64,000 nt of DNA. Source: Pseudomonas fluorescens. GTDB lineage: Bacteria; Pseudomonadota; Gammaproteobacteria; Pseudomonadales; Pseudomonadaceae. The position numbers and the translations under genes are program-made. Shown one piece after another: positions 1 through 7,984 of the stretch. The first letter of the stretch is position 1, and each line of letters opens with the position of its first letter. Below the pieces are notes generated by a model that was not told the origin of the DNA, ran no database searches, and worked only from the letters and a program-made list of their open reading frames with translations. The DNA lies in NCBI RefSeq assembly GCF_000967965.1, contig NZ_LACC01000014.1, positions 1 through 64,000 on the forward strand. Reading direction: 5' to 3'.

Positions 1-29
1 CCGATGGCGGCGGGCCCACGGCGCAGGAC

Positions 30-175
30 CGGAGCGAGGGCATGCCGAGCCACGGCGAGGCACCGAATGTCAGGGGCAAGAGCGTTTGGTTACTTTGCGC
101 TTTTCAAAGTGACCCGCTGTAAGAGCGGAACCCTAAGTGGCCGTTACCGCAGCAACGGATATGTACACCTTCAAA
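30..175. repeat. Probable dispersed Pseudomonas repeat
   Basis: This stretch holds no gene that I can support. Its sequence (GTTTGGTTACTTTGCGC, then AAAGTGACCCGCTGTAAG and GCAACGGATATGTACA) resembles a segment I remember recurring between genes in many Pseudomonas genomes, often mis-annotated as short proteins. The recall cannot be verified from this window, which contains only one copy. It lies downstream of the sensor kinase gene, at the window edge. Confidence 0.4.
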
Positions 176-198
176 AATCCACGCCGCCTGACACAAAG

Positions 199-226
199 CC
201 ATCGCGAACAAGCTCGCTCCCACAGG
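199..226. repeat. Single REP element
   Basis: One REP half-unit of the GCGAGC..GCTCGC family (CGCGAACAAGCTCGCTCCCAC). It sits just after the stop codon of the sensor kinase gene. The partner half needed for a REPIN is not visible. It may act as a 3' mRNA hairpin. Confidence 0.7.
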
Positions 227-280
227 GATCTTCAGTGGCCACAAGCCCCGAGTAAACCCGAGAACCCGAACCGAAAACAT

Positions 281-1591
281 CTACACCGGCAATCGCAACT
301 CCGCACACAACCCGCCCCCTTCTCGATTGCTCAAGGTCAACGACCCTCCAATCGCGACCGCCAGTTGCTGGGCTATCGCCAGCCCCAGCCCAGTGCCGCC
401 GGTGCTGCGGTTGCGGGAATTCTCAACGCGGTAGAAGGGCTCCATCACTTGCTTGAGTTCTTCCTCGGCGATCCCCGGGCCACGATCGAGGATCCTGATC
501 GAGAGGTCGCCATCGGCCTGCCTTTCCACCTGCAACTCGGCAGCACCGGCAAACTTCAATGCGTTGTCCGTCAGGTTGACCAGCACCCGGCGCAAGGCGT
601 GGGGGCGGGTGTCGATGACGGCTGCACTCTTGCCTGTGAGCTGAACGTCCTTGCCCACGTCCTGATAGTCGAATACCAGGCTGTCGAGGAACGAGTCGAG
701 GTCGGTGCGGCGGCTTTCTTCGGTGGCGCCGTGGATGCTGCGGGCGTAGGCCACGCCTTCGCGTACCAGGTGTTCCATCTCGCCGAGGTCGTTCCACAGT
801 TTGTCTTTTTCGCTGGAGTCGTCCATGAACTCGGCGCGCAGTTTCATGCGAGTGATGGGGGTTTGCAGGTCGTGGGAGATTGCCGCGAGCAATTGCATGC
901 GTTCCTTCAGGTACGCCGCGATGCGTGCCTGCATCGAGTTGAAGGCCCGGGCGGCGTGGGCGACTTCGCTCGGGCCTTTTTCGTCCAGGAGCACCGGGTG
1001 CGCGTTGGGGTCCAGGGTTTCGACGGCACCGGCGAGGCGGGTGAGGGGGCGGATGGCAATTCTCACCGCCAGCCAGGAGCAGGCCAGCATCAGCGCCAGT
1101 TGCCCGAGCAACACGATGGGCAGCCAGGGCGACAACGGCACCATCGTCGGGCGGACGTCGATGGTCAGCGGGCTGCCATCCGCCAGGTTCAAGTGCACTT
1201 GAAAATGTTTTTTCGGCCCGGGAATGTCGGTAAAGGTCATCGGGTAATCGTGGCCGATGGCGTCCTTGATCGAGGCAATGGCAATGGGGGCATCGGGCAT
1301 GTCGGTGCGGATGGGCGTGCCCGGCGACCCCTCATTGAGCATGTAGCTGTAATTGTGCCGCTCCAGTTGTTTGAGCCAGCCGGCTCGCTCATCGGCGGGC
1401 AAGCGGTCGAGGATGGCAACGGAGGTGGAAACGTCGGTTTCCAGGTTGCCGAGCATGGTGTTTTTCGAGGACTCGTAGCGTTCGTAGTACTGCGCGCCGA
1501 AGGACAGCGCCTGGGCGAGGATCAGGCCGATCAGGAAAATCAGCGACAGCCGCGAGGCGAGGGTGCGCGGCCAATGCAGCGCCAGGGTCAT
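281..1591 (-). CDS. Two-component sensor histidine kinase
   Basis: Inner-membrane kinase of 436 residues. Transmembrane helix 1 spans about residues 13-33, a periplasmic sensor region follows to about 160, helix 2 spans about 160-182, and then come HAMP, HisKA and HATPase domains. The H-box is AISHDLQTPITRMK, with a Leu-Gln in place of the usual Leu-Arg. The N-box is NLTDNALKFA and the G-boxes are DRGPGIAEEE and GTGLGLAIA. Its start codon overlaps the stop of the response regulator gene (ATGA), so the two are translationally coupled. The signal cannot be inferred. The neighbouring genes for exported proteins and a thioredoxin-type membrane protein hint at envelope or redox stress, which is inference only. 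Confidence 0.93.
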   Translation of the reverse strand: MTLALHWPRTLASRLSLIFLIGLILAQALSFGAQYYERYESSKNTMLGNLETDVSTSVAILDRLPADERAGWLKQLERHNYSYMLNEGSPGTPIRTDMPDAPIAIASIKDAIGHDYPMTFTDIPGPKKHFQVHLNLADGSPLTIDVRPTMVPLSPWLPIVLLGQLALMLACSWLAVRIAIRPLTRLAGAVETLDPNAHPVLLDEKGPSEVAHAARAFNSMQARIAAYLKERMQLLAAISHDLQTPITRMKLRAEFMDDSSEKDKLWNDLGEMEHLVREGVAYARSIHGATEESRRTDLDSFLDSLVFDYQDVGKDVQLTGKSAAVIDTRPHALRRVLVNLTDNALKFAGAAELQVERQADGDLSIRILDRGPGIAEEELKQVMEPFYRVENSRNRSTGGTGLGLAIAQQLAVAIGGSLTLSNREGGGLCAELRLPV

Positions 1592-2328
1592 GATTGATCG
1601 CCCAGGATTTCCACCGGCAGGGAAAACACATAGCCTTCGCTGCGCACGGTCTTGATGTAGGCCGGTTCGCGGGCGTCGTCGAGCAAGCGCTGGCGCAGGC
1701 GACTGACCAAAAGATCGATGGAGCGGTCGAACAGATCGGCGTCGCGGCCTTGGGTCAGGTTGAGCAATTGATCGCGGTTGAGCACCCGCTGCGGATGGTC
1801 GAGAAACACCCGCAGCAATCGATATTCGGCACCACTCAGGGCCACCATGGTGCCGTCTGCATCGAGCAGGTGACGGGCTGAGGTGTCCAGGCGCCAGCGG
1901 CCGAAGGCCAACAGGCGGCTGGCTTCGGTCACCACCAGGTTCGGCGGCAGCATGCGCGTGCGTCGCAGCACCGCGTTGATCCGCGCCAGCAGTTCACGGG
2001 CGGCGAATGGCTTGACCAGATAGTCGTCGGCGCCCATTTCCAGGCCGAGGATGCGATCGGTTTCATCGTTGCGAGCGGTGAGCATCAGCACCGGCGTGGC
2101 CTTGTGCTTGCCAGCGCGCAGTTCGCGGCACAACAGCAAGCCATCGTCCCCCGGCATCATGATGTCCAGCACGATCAGGTCCACCGGAGTGGTTTCCAGA
2201 AAAGCGCGCATCTGCCGTCCATCCGCCACGACCGTGGTGCGCAGGCCGTTCTTCTTCAGGTAGTTGCCAACCAGCTCGCGGATTTCGCGGTCATCGTCAA
2301 CGATGAGGATGTGATCAACGTGATCCAT
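1588..2328 (-). CDS. OmpR-family response regulator
   Basis: DNA-binding response regulator of 246 residues. The N-terminal receiver carries the acidic pocket LIVDDD, the phospho-acceptor Asp in VLDIMMPGDDG, and the conserved Lys in LVKPFAARELLAR. The C-terminal winged helix contains GAEYRLLRVFLDHP and DRSIDLLVSRLRQRL. The chosen ATG gives MDHVDHILIVDDD; the frame stays open upstream, but the extra residues are not receiver-like. It is the first gene of the pair and overlaps the kinase by 4 bases. It probably regulates its own operon or the divergent exported-protein genes at 2635 (inference). Confidence 0.93.
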   Translation of the reverse strand: MDHVDHILIVDDDREIRELVGNYLKKNGLRTTVVADGRQMRAFLETTPVDLIVLDIMMPGDDGLLLCRELRAGKHKATPVLMLTARNDETDRILGLEMGADDYLVKPFAARELLARINAVLRRTRMLPPNLVVTEASRLLAFGRWRLDTSARHLLDADGTMVALSGAEYRLLRVFLDHPQRVLNRDQLLNLTQGRDADLFDRSIDLLVSRLRQRLLDDAREPAYIKTVRSEGYVFSLPVEILGDQS

Positions 2329-2634
2329 TGGGCCAAACCTCTGGTAAATGGGGAATGCCACACAGTCTATCGAGCCTGGGCGGGCTCGCCTGCCGCCCTT
2401 TGTATTGCAGTGTATCTGGCTTGCCTGCGGATACACACGAAGGCAAAAAAGCCGATTTCCAGCGGTTTTGTATTGCTGTGTATCCAGGCACCGTTCTGAT
2501 ACGCAGCGATTAATTCACGCCGATTCCCGACACAGACGAGATACCTCCCAGGCTTTTAATAGGTTCCATCGAGGCCAGCCAGAGCGCCTCGGATCAATCA
2601 ACGATCAACCTGTTGAAACCCTGAGGAGCTCGCC

Positions 2635-2898
2635 ATGAACACCAAGGCCATCTACGCCGCCTGCCTGTTTGCCGCCCTGAACATCTGCACCCTGTCGGCC
2701 CGTGCCGAAGCCGATGTCGCCCCCAAAACCTACACCTACGGCACCCAACTGGATATCAGGAAAGTGGTGTCACTGACCGAGGACACTACGGCGTCCTGCG
2801 GCGTGGTGAATGCGCAGATGACGTACCTCGACTCCCAGTCGAAAACCCAGGTGCTGGATTACCGCAAATTCGCCGACAACTGCAACTCGGAAAACTGA
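2635..2898 (+). CDS. Small exported DUF2790 protein
   Basis: Protein of 87 residues with a clear signal peptide (about residues 1-24, cleaved after ALA-like LSARA). The mature domain has the DUF2790 pattern: YTYGTQLDIRKVVSL, a Cys in TASCGVV, MTYLDSQSK, and a final Cys near DNC. This family is common in Pseudomonas, often in several copies and often near metal-responsive two-component genes. Its function is unknown. It is divergent from the response regulator at 2328 with about 300 bases between. A Shine-Dalgarno (CTGAGGAG) lies just upstream of the ATG. The two cysteines could form a disulfide in the periplasm (inference). Confidence 0.85.
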   Translation: MNTKAIYAACLFAALNICTLSARAEADVAPKTYTYGTQLDIRKVVSLTEDTTASCGVVNAQMTYLDSQSKTQVLDYRKFADNCNSEN

Positions 2899-2946
2899 GT
2901 GTTGCGATCAACCGCCGCTTAATCCATTTGAAACAGGAAGGACATC

Positions 2947-3201
2947 ATGAACAACATTTCCCGCTTTTTGACCGCCATCGCCTTTTCCGTCGCCGGTGCG
3001 GCCGCCCATGCCAACGCCGCTGTCGAGCAGAGCGCCTGCGCCAGTAACACCTGCTTCCAGCTCACGCCGGTGGCGGAGAAGGGCACCCAAGGCTTCCTGG
3101 CGCAGGACGGTTCCAGCCGTACGCCGCAAGGGCAGATGCTCGCCGAGAACGGTGCCAGCCGTACGCCGCAGGGGCAGCTGCTGGATGAGCAAACGGCTTG
3201 A
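2947..3201 (+). CDS. Small exported protein with a duplicated SRTPQGQ motif
   Basis: Protein of 84 residues with a signal peptide (about 1-24, ending HANA). The mature part has two Cys (SACASNTC) and a tandem near-repeat of 13-14 residues near the C-terminus, each containing SRTPQGQ followed by ML or LL. It has a good ribosome site (AGGAAGG) and lies 48 bases after the DUF2790 gene, so the two are probably co-transcribed. I do not recognise the family. The repeat is visible in the DNA as well, so it arose by a short tandem duplication. Confidence 0.8.
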   Translation: MNNISRFLTAIAFSVAGAAAHANAAVEQSACASNTCFQLTPVAEKGTQGFLAQDGSSRTPQGQMLAENGASRTPQGQLLDEQTA

Positions 3202-3218
3202 GAACACCCCAAATCAAC

Positions 3219-3308
3219 TGTAGGAGCGAGTCTGCTCGCGAAAGCGATGGTTCAGTCAAGGATGTGTCGCCTGACCGGACGCCATCGCGAGCAGGCTCGC
3301 TCCTACAG
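3219..3308. repeat. REPIN (two inverted REPs)
   Basis: Two inverted REP units, GTAGGAGCGAGTCTGCTCGCG and its partner GCGAGCAGGCTCGCTCCTAC, separated by about 45 bases. They fill the gap between the small exported protein gene and the DipZ-like gene. Confidence 0.85.
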
Positions 3309-3347
3309 TGGTGATGTGTCGCCCTCTAATGTGTATTAGGTGATCCC

Positions 3348-4565
3348 ATGTTACTCATCGCTTTCCTGGGCGGCATATTGACCGTCCTCAGCCCGTGCAT
3401 CCTGCCGGTCGTGCCATTCCTGTTTGCCGGGGCCGACCGCACACGCTCCTCGATCCTGCTGACCCTCGGCGGCATGGTCCTGACCTTTGCCCTGGTCTCC
3501 AGCCTGGCCGTGGTCAGCAGTGAGTGGGTGATCCAGGCCAGCAACACCGGCCGCCACGTAGCGCTGCTGGTGATGGTGCTGTTCGCTCTGTCGCTGATTT
3601 CCGCCCGGGTCGGTGACTGGCTGGCGCGGCCCTTCGTGCTGCTGGGCAATCGCATCGACCCGAACTCGCGCAAGATGTCCGGGCCGCTGGCGTCGATCAT
3701 GATCGGTGTCGCCACCGGGCTGCTCTGGGCACCCTGCGCCGGGCCGATCCTCGGGGTGATTCTCACCGGCGCCATGCTGCAAGGGGCGAACGCCGGCACC
3801 AGTCTGTTGCTGGTGGCCTATGGCGTGGGCAGCGCGCTGTCCCTGGGCACCTTGATCTTTGCCGGTCGCGGCCTGGTCAATCGCTTGAAACCTTCGATTC
3901 CGGTCACCGGCTGGTTGCGCCGTGGCGCCGGGGTTGCGGTGCTTGCCGGTGCGGCTGTGATTGCAACGGGGGCCAACGACCTGTTGCTGGCCAACACCTC
4001 CTCGGAAGGTGTCGGCAGCGTAGAGAAAGGCGTGCTGGAAACCGTGCCGAAAGTCGTCGATTACCTGGTCAGCAAGGTCAAGGCCGACACCACCATGGGC
4101 GATGCCCAGGGCGCCATGCCCTCGCTGTCCGGTGCGGTGGACTGGCTCAACTCACCGGCACTGAGCAACGAAGCCCTGAAAGGCAAAGTGGTGCTGGTGG
4201 ACTTCTGGACCTTCGACTGCATCAACTGCAAGCACACCTTGCCGTACGTGAAGGACTGGGCGAAGAAGTATGAAAAGGACGGGCTGGTGGTGATCGGTGT
4301 GCACACACCTGAATACGGCTTTGAACGCATCATCGACAACGTCAGGGCCAAGGTGAAGGAGTACGGCATCACCTACCCGGTGGCGATCGACAACAACTAC
4401 GCGATCTGGCGCAACTTCGACAACCAGTACTGGCCGGCGCACTACCTGATCGATGCCAAGGGGCAGGTGCGTTACACCCACTTCGGTGAAGGTAGCTACG
4501 ACACTCAGGAACAAATGATTCAGCAATTGCTGGAGGAGGCCAAGGCCAGCGCGCCAGCGGCGTAA
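3348..4565 (+). CDS. DipZ-like CcdA-thioredoxin membrane protein
   Basis: Membrane thiol-disulfide transporter of 405 residues. The N-terminal 210 or so residues form the CcdA/DsbD-type domain with about six hydrophobic helices and the paired Cys of SPCILPVVPF and WAPCAGPILG. After a linker comes a periplasmic thioredoxin/AhpC-type domain (about 265-400) with the redox motif FDCINCKHTLPYV. The family moves electrons from cytoplasmic thioredoxin to periplasmic partners and supports cytochrome c maturation or repair of oxidised proteins. It is shorter than mycobacterial DipZ. It follows the two small exported proteins and a REPIN, so it may have its own promoter. Confidence 0.87.
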   Translation: MLLIAFLGGILTVLSPCILPVVPFLFAGADRTRSSILLTLGGMVLTFALVSSLAVVSSEWVIQASNTGRHVALLVMVLFALSLISARVGDWLARPFVLLGNRIDPNSRKMSGPLASIMIGVATGLLWAPCAGPILGVILTGAMLQGANAGTSLLLVAYGVGSALSLGTLIFAGRGLVNRLKPSIPVTGWLRRGAGVAVLAGAAVIATGANDLLLANTSSEGVGSVEKGVLETVPKVVDYLVSKVKADTTMGDAQGAMPSLSGAVDWLNSPALSNEALKGKVVLVDFWTFDCINCKHTLPYVKDWAKKYEKDGLVVIGVHTPEYGFERIIDNVRAKVKEYGITYPVAIDNNYAIWRNFDNQYWPAHYLIDAKGQVRYTHFGEGSYDTQEQMIQQLLEEAKASAPAA

Positions 4566-4572
4566 TTTGCTC

Positions 4573-4617
4573 GATCAATGGCTCACAGGTCCCGCGCCAT
4601 GAGCCATTGATCTTTTT
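4573..4617 (+). terminator. Rho-independent terminator overlapping a convergent gene
   Basis: Perfect 13-base inverted repeat (GATCAATGGCTCA and TGAGCCATTGATC) followed by TTTTT, terminating the DipZ-like mRNA. The loop and right arm lie inside the last codons of the convergent acetyltransferase gene. Confidence 0.88.
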
Positions 4618-5044
4618 CCCATGCCTGAAACCGCTCTTGCACCACCCAGCCGCGCTTGGCGTAGTAAACGCTCTGGTCGTGGGTGTGCAGGTAGATTTTC
4701 GTCTCGCCGCTGGCTTTGGCTTGCGCGCAAATCCCTTCTATCAACTGCTCCGCCAGGCCCTTTCCGCGCGCTTCGGGGGCGACGAAGACACAAGCGAGCC
4801 AGGGCCTCAGATCCGTGCGATGGGCCAGGTCAGCCCTGGCCAGTGCCGCGCCGCCCAGCAACTCGTCATGGTCGAGGGCGATCAGACATTTCCAGTCGCC
4901 GTTGTTCTGGCCTTCGGCGAACTCTCGTTGCCAGTCGGGCAGGGGCTGTCCGGCGTATTCGTAGTGGAACTGTTGGTGGATCCACGAAGCGAATGTATTG
5001 CTGTGCTGCATATGTCGAGCAAGCCAGTCCAGGCGGGGTGCCAT
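4583..5044 (-). CDS. GNAT-family N-acetyltransferase
   Basis: Acetyl-CoA-dependent acetyltransferase of 153 residues. The GNAT fold shows in CLIALDHDELLGGAALAR (beta strands 2-3), the strand-4 and acetyl-CoA loop LACVFVAPEARGKGLAEQLI (motif A, R-x-x-G-x-G/A), and ETKIYLHTHDQSVYYAKRGW (motif B). The substrate is not predictable. It is convergent with the DipZ-like gene. Its last codons double as the right arm of that gene's terminator. Confidence 0.88.
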   Translation of the reverse strand: MAPRLDWLARHMQHSNTFASWIHQQFHYEYAGQPLPDWQREFAEGQNNGDWKCLIALDHDELLGGAALARADLAHRTDLRPWLACVFVAPEARGKGLAEQLIEGICAQAKASGETKIYLHTHDQSVYYAKRGWVVQERFQAWEKDQWLMARDL

Positions 5045-5120
5045 GTTGTGAGTCCTTTCATAGGTTGGTCGCTGGGTAGCGAGAGTAGCGGGCTTGGGCG
5101 GTGCTGTCGCCCCCGCCGGT

Positions 5121-6098
5121 TCAGCGACTGCTCAAGTGATTCGAGGTGGCCTGACCGCGCCGCCACGCCGCTGGCGGCGCACCGTACTCGCGACGGAAGG
5201 CGCGGCTGAAGGCGGTATCGGTCTGGTATCCCACTTCTTCGGCGATGCGCGTCAATGAGCTGTTGCTGCTGCGTAACAGGTTGGCGGCGAGCAACATCCG
5301 CCATTGCGTCAGGTACTGCATCGGCGATACGCCCACCAGTTGCTGGAAGCGTTCGGCCAACACCGATCTTGAAGTGCTGGCGGTGCGCGCCAGTTCGTCC
5401 AGTGTCCAGGCGTGGCAGGGTTTTTTGTGCAAGGCGTTGAGGGCGGCGCCGACGATGCGGTCGCGCACACCGGCCAGCCAACCGGTGCGGCCTTCGCCCT
5501 GTTCGTTCATGTACAGGCGAAGTACTTCGATGAACAGCACTTCGGCCAGTTTGGCCAACACCCCTTCGCCGCCAGGGCGAGGCGAGCGGGCTTCGGCGAG
5601 GGCATAACGCACGGAGGATTCCAGCCAGATACCGGCATCCGACCCGCGCACGTTGACCCGCACCACCGCCGGCAAGCCCTTGAGCAACATGCCCGCCAGG
5701 CGCGTATCGCACGCCAGGTAACCGCACACCAACCGGGTGACCGCGCCACCCCCGCCATAACTCAATTGCCGGGGGCGGCGCGCCAGCACCGCATCCAGTC
5801 GCGCACCCGTGGCCGGGGGCAATCCGGGATGTGAGCACATGCGGTGAGCATCGCCCTGGGGGAAGATCACCACGTCGCCCGCACTCAGCAGCAGCGGCGG
5901 GTCATCGCCCAATTCCACGTAGCACTCGCCCTCGGTGATCAGGTGAAAGATCACCACCCGTTCCGCACCGGGCTCCAGAAACGGCGCCGCCGTATCGGCG
6001 CTGGGCGACTGGTAGCACCAGGGCGCGGTGAACCGGGCGTTGATAAAGATAGCGCCGACCAGGTGCACGACGCGCAGGGTCTGTGACAGAGCGTCCAT
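5121..6098 (-). CDS. AraC-family regulator with cupin domain
   Basis: Regulator of 325 residues. The N-terminal half is a cupin of the AraC-binding type (EPGAERVVIFHLITEGECYV, then LLLSAGDVVIFPQGDAHRM). The C-terminal 100 residues hold two helix-turn-helix motifs (LDELARTASTSRSVLAERF and RIAEEVGYQTDTAFSRAF) ending in the family signature APPAAWRR. It is divergent from the DUF4242 gene at 6278, with 179 bases between, so it may control that gene and the methyltransferase. The ligand is unknown. Confidence 0.9.
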   Translation of the reverse strand: MDALSQTLRVVHLVGAIFINARFTAPWCYQSPSADTAAPFLEPGAERVVIFHLITEGECYVELGDDPPLLLSAGDVVIFPQGDAHRMCSHPGLPPATGARLDAVLARRPRQLSYGGGGAVTRLVCGYLACDTRLAGMLLKGLPAVVRVNVRGSDAGIWLESSVRYALAEARSPRPGGEGVLAKLAEVLFIEVLRLYMNEQGEGRTGWLAGVRDRIVGAALNALHKKPCHAWTLDELARTASTSRSVLAERFQQLVGVSPMQYLTQWRMLLAANLLRSSNSSLTRIAEEVGYQTDTAFSRAFRREYGAPPAAWRRGQATSNHLSSR

Positions 6099-6277
6099 TG
6101 GGGTTTCCCCGTGGGAGGTTCCTGATTGTGAGCGCGCCGGTGCGCAACGTGGAATCTCCGGACGATCGGGCAGGGTTGGGCGACGATCGGACAGGACGCC
6201 AGCGCCCGTCAGGACGATAGTTTGTCTACGGGGTCAATACCGGCCCTGCTACCCAGAACAAGAAAAGAGAGGTTGCC

Positions 6278-6547
6278 ATGCCGAAGTTCGTGATTGAACG
6301 CGAGATCCAGGGCGCAGGAGGTCTTTCGGAAAGGGATTTGAAAGCCGCTTCGCTAAAGTCCTGCCAGGCGTTGCGTGAGTTGCCAGAGGTGCAGTGGCTG
6401 CAGAGCTATGTCACCGGTGACAAACTCTACTGCGTGTACATCTCGCCGAACGAGGAGCAGATCCAGGAGCACGCCAGGATCAGTGGTTTTCCCGCCAACC
6501 GCATTTCCCAGGTCATGAACATCATCGATCCGACAACGGCGGAGTGA
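6278..6547 (+). CDS. DUF4242 small protein
   Basis: Protein of 89 residues with the DUF4242 ferredoxin-like pattern: PKFVIEREIQGAG, a Ser/Cys helix SLKSCQALRELP, and VQWLQSYVTGDKLYCVYISP, then an HAR segment. Members are small cytoplasmic proteins of unclear role; some are annotated as metal-binding. It lies directly before a methyltransferase (46 bases) and opposite an AraC regulator, which is the best clue to control. The start is supported by an AGAGAGG ribosome site. Confidence 0.85.
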   Translation: MPKFVIEREIQGAGGLSERDLKAASLKSCQALRELPEVQWLQSYVTGDKLYCVYISPNEEQIQEHARISGFPANRISQVMNIIDPTTAE

Positions 6548-6592
6548 ATGCCCGCCAGGCGCGATTCGTGTTTCAACCCAGAGACCGTCTCC

Positions 6593-7405
6593 ATGAGTAC
6601 ACCCATTGATCTGACTGCCTTGAAAAACCGCCAGATGGCCTCCTGGGCCAGCGGCGACTACGCCGTGATCGGCACCACCCTGCAGATCGTCGGCGAGCAA
6701 CTGGCCGAAGCCTGCGACCTGTTGTGCGATGAGCGCGTGCTCGATGTTGCCGCCGGCAACGGCAACGCAACCCTCGCGGCTGCCCGCCGTGGCTGCCAGG
6801 TGACGTCCACCGACTACGTCGCTGCCTTGCTCGAACGCGGTGAAGAACGGGCCCGGGCAGAACGCTTCAACGTCTCCTTCCAGGTCGCCGATGCCGAAGC
6901 CTTGCCCTTTGCCGACGGCAGTTTTGATGCCGTGCTGTCGACCTTCGGCGTGATGTTCACACCGGACCAGCCCAAGGCCGCCGCGGAACTGGCGCGGGTG
7001 TGTCGCCCGGGCGGGCGGATCGGCCTGGCCAACTGGACGCCGGAAGGATTCGTCGGCCAGATGTTCAAGACCCTGGGCCAGCACCTGCCACCCCCTCCTG
7101 GTGCGAATCCGCCCTCACGCTGGGGCAGCGAAGCCTGGCTGCACGAGCATTTCGACGAGCGTGAGTTCCTGCTCCAGGTGACGCGCCGCACGTTCAATTT
7201 CCGCTATCGCTCAGCGGCGCATTTCATCGACACCTTCCGCGAATGGTACGGGCCGGTGCACAAGGCCTTCGCTGCGCTGCCCGCGGATGGCGCCAAGGCC
7301 CTGGAGACCGACTTGACCGAGCTGATCAACCGGATGAACCGGGCGGGCGACAATTCGTTGGTGGTACCGAGTGAATACCTGGAGGTGGTGATCACGCGGC
7401 GGTGA
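6593..7405 (+). CDS. Class I SAM-dependent methyltransferase
   Basis: Methyltransferase of 270 residues. SAM-binding motif I is RVLDVAAGNGNATLAAAR, the acidic loop is VTSTDYVAALLERG, motif II is FQVADAEALPFADGSFDAVLS, and ARVCRPGGRIGLANW follows. This is the UbiE/type-11 pattern. I chose the ATG giving MSTPIDLTALKNRQM because family members start there; 15 extra in-frame residues upstream look non-coding. It follows the DUF4242 gene and ends before a REPIN and terminator. The substrate is unknown. Confidence 0.88.
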   Translation: MSTPIDLTALKNRQMASWASGDYAVIGTTLQIVGEQLAEACDLLCDERVLDVAAGNGNATLAAARRGCQVTSTDYVAALLERGEERARAERFNVSFQVADAEALPFADGSFDAVLSTFGVMFTPDQPKAAAELARVCRPGGRIGLANWTPEGFVGQMFKTLGQHLPPPPGANPPSRWGSEAWLHEHFDEREFLLQVTRRTFNFRYRSAAHFIDTFREWYGPVHKAFAALPADGAKALETDLTELINRMNRAGDNSLVVPSEYLEVVITRR

Positions 7406-7427
7406 TCGATAACAATGCAAAACCCTC

Positions 7428-7514
7428 TGTAGGAGCGAGCTTGCTCGCGATGGTCTTCCAGTCGCAGTTTCTGTGGCTGATACACCGCTTTCGCGAGCAA
7501 GCTCGCTCCTACAC
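7428..7514. repeat. REPIN
   Basis: Two inverted REP units (TGTAGGAGCGAGCTTGCTCGCG and CGCGAGCAAGCTCGCTCCTACA) about 40 bases apart, directly before a terminator. Confidence 0.85.
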
Positions 7515-7516
7515 GC

Positions 7517-7544
7517 AAAAACGGCGCCCGAAGGTGCCGTTTTT
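7517..7544 (+). terminator. Rho-independent terminator
   Basis: AAAAACGGC, a 10-base loop, then GCCGTTTTT. The arrangement is symmetrical and could end transcription from the methyltransferase as well as from the minus-strand DUF6124-type gene. Confidence 0.8.
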
Positions 7545-7613
7545 GTTCGTGCCTGTTCCTGTAAACGGAGATCAGAAAATCAGGTCAAGCGACTCGGTCA
7601 AAGGCAGCGGCGG

Positions 7614-7976
7614 TTACTCATGTGGGTCAAGTTGGTCCAGCGCGCGATTCACCGCCAGCTCGCCCAGCATGATGACTTGCGCAATGCCGAGCAGGGAGTT
7701 GCGCCTGGGGCCTTCCATATGATCCGCCAGATCCATGGTCATGACATTGGCCGAAGCCAGTGATTCGCATGCATGGGCCAGCAGGGTTTCTGCATCGAGC
7801 TCTGGGTTGACGAAGAACATCGTGCCGACTGAGCGCGGAATGTCCATGATGGGGACGTCTGGCTTCAGGTCATAGTCGAGCGGCTGCTCGGCGTCTACGT
7901 GAGATTTTTCTGAAGCGGCGTTTTCGTACGGGGATGGCGGATCGGTCTCCGGCGGATTGGGTGTGACCTTGAACAT
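7614..7976 (-). CDS. DUF6124-type small protein, copy 1
   Basis: Protein of 120 residues with no signal peptide and a Pro-rich, poorly ordered N-terminus. The conserved core is FFVNPELDAETLLAHAC, ESLASANVMTMDLADHMEG, then NSLLGIAQVIMLGELAVNR. This core matches the gene at 56183 nearly residue for residue. The family is abundant and often multi-copy in Pseudomonas; I assign it to DUF6124 from memory. Its function is unknown, and the C-terminal half looks like a helical bundle. A leader of about 320 bases with matching structure precedes both copies, suggesting RNA-level control. Confidence 0.82.
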   Translation of the reverse strand: MFKVTPNPPETDPPSPYENAASEKSHVDAEQPLDYDLKPDVPIMDIPRSVGTMFFVNPELDAETLLAHACESLASANVMTMDLADHMEGPRRNSLLGIAQVIMLGELAVNRALDQLDPHE

Positions 7977-7984
7977 AGATGGAA

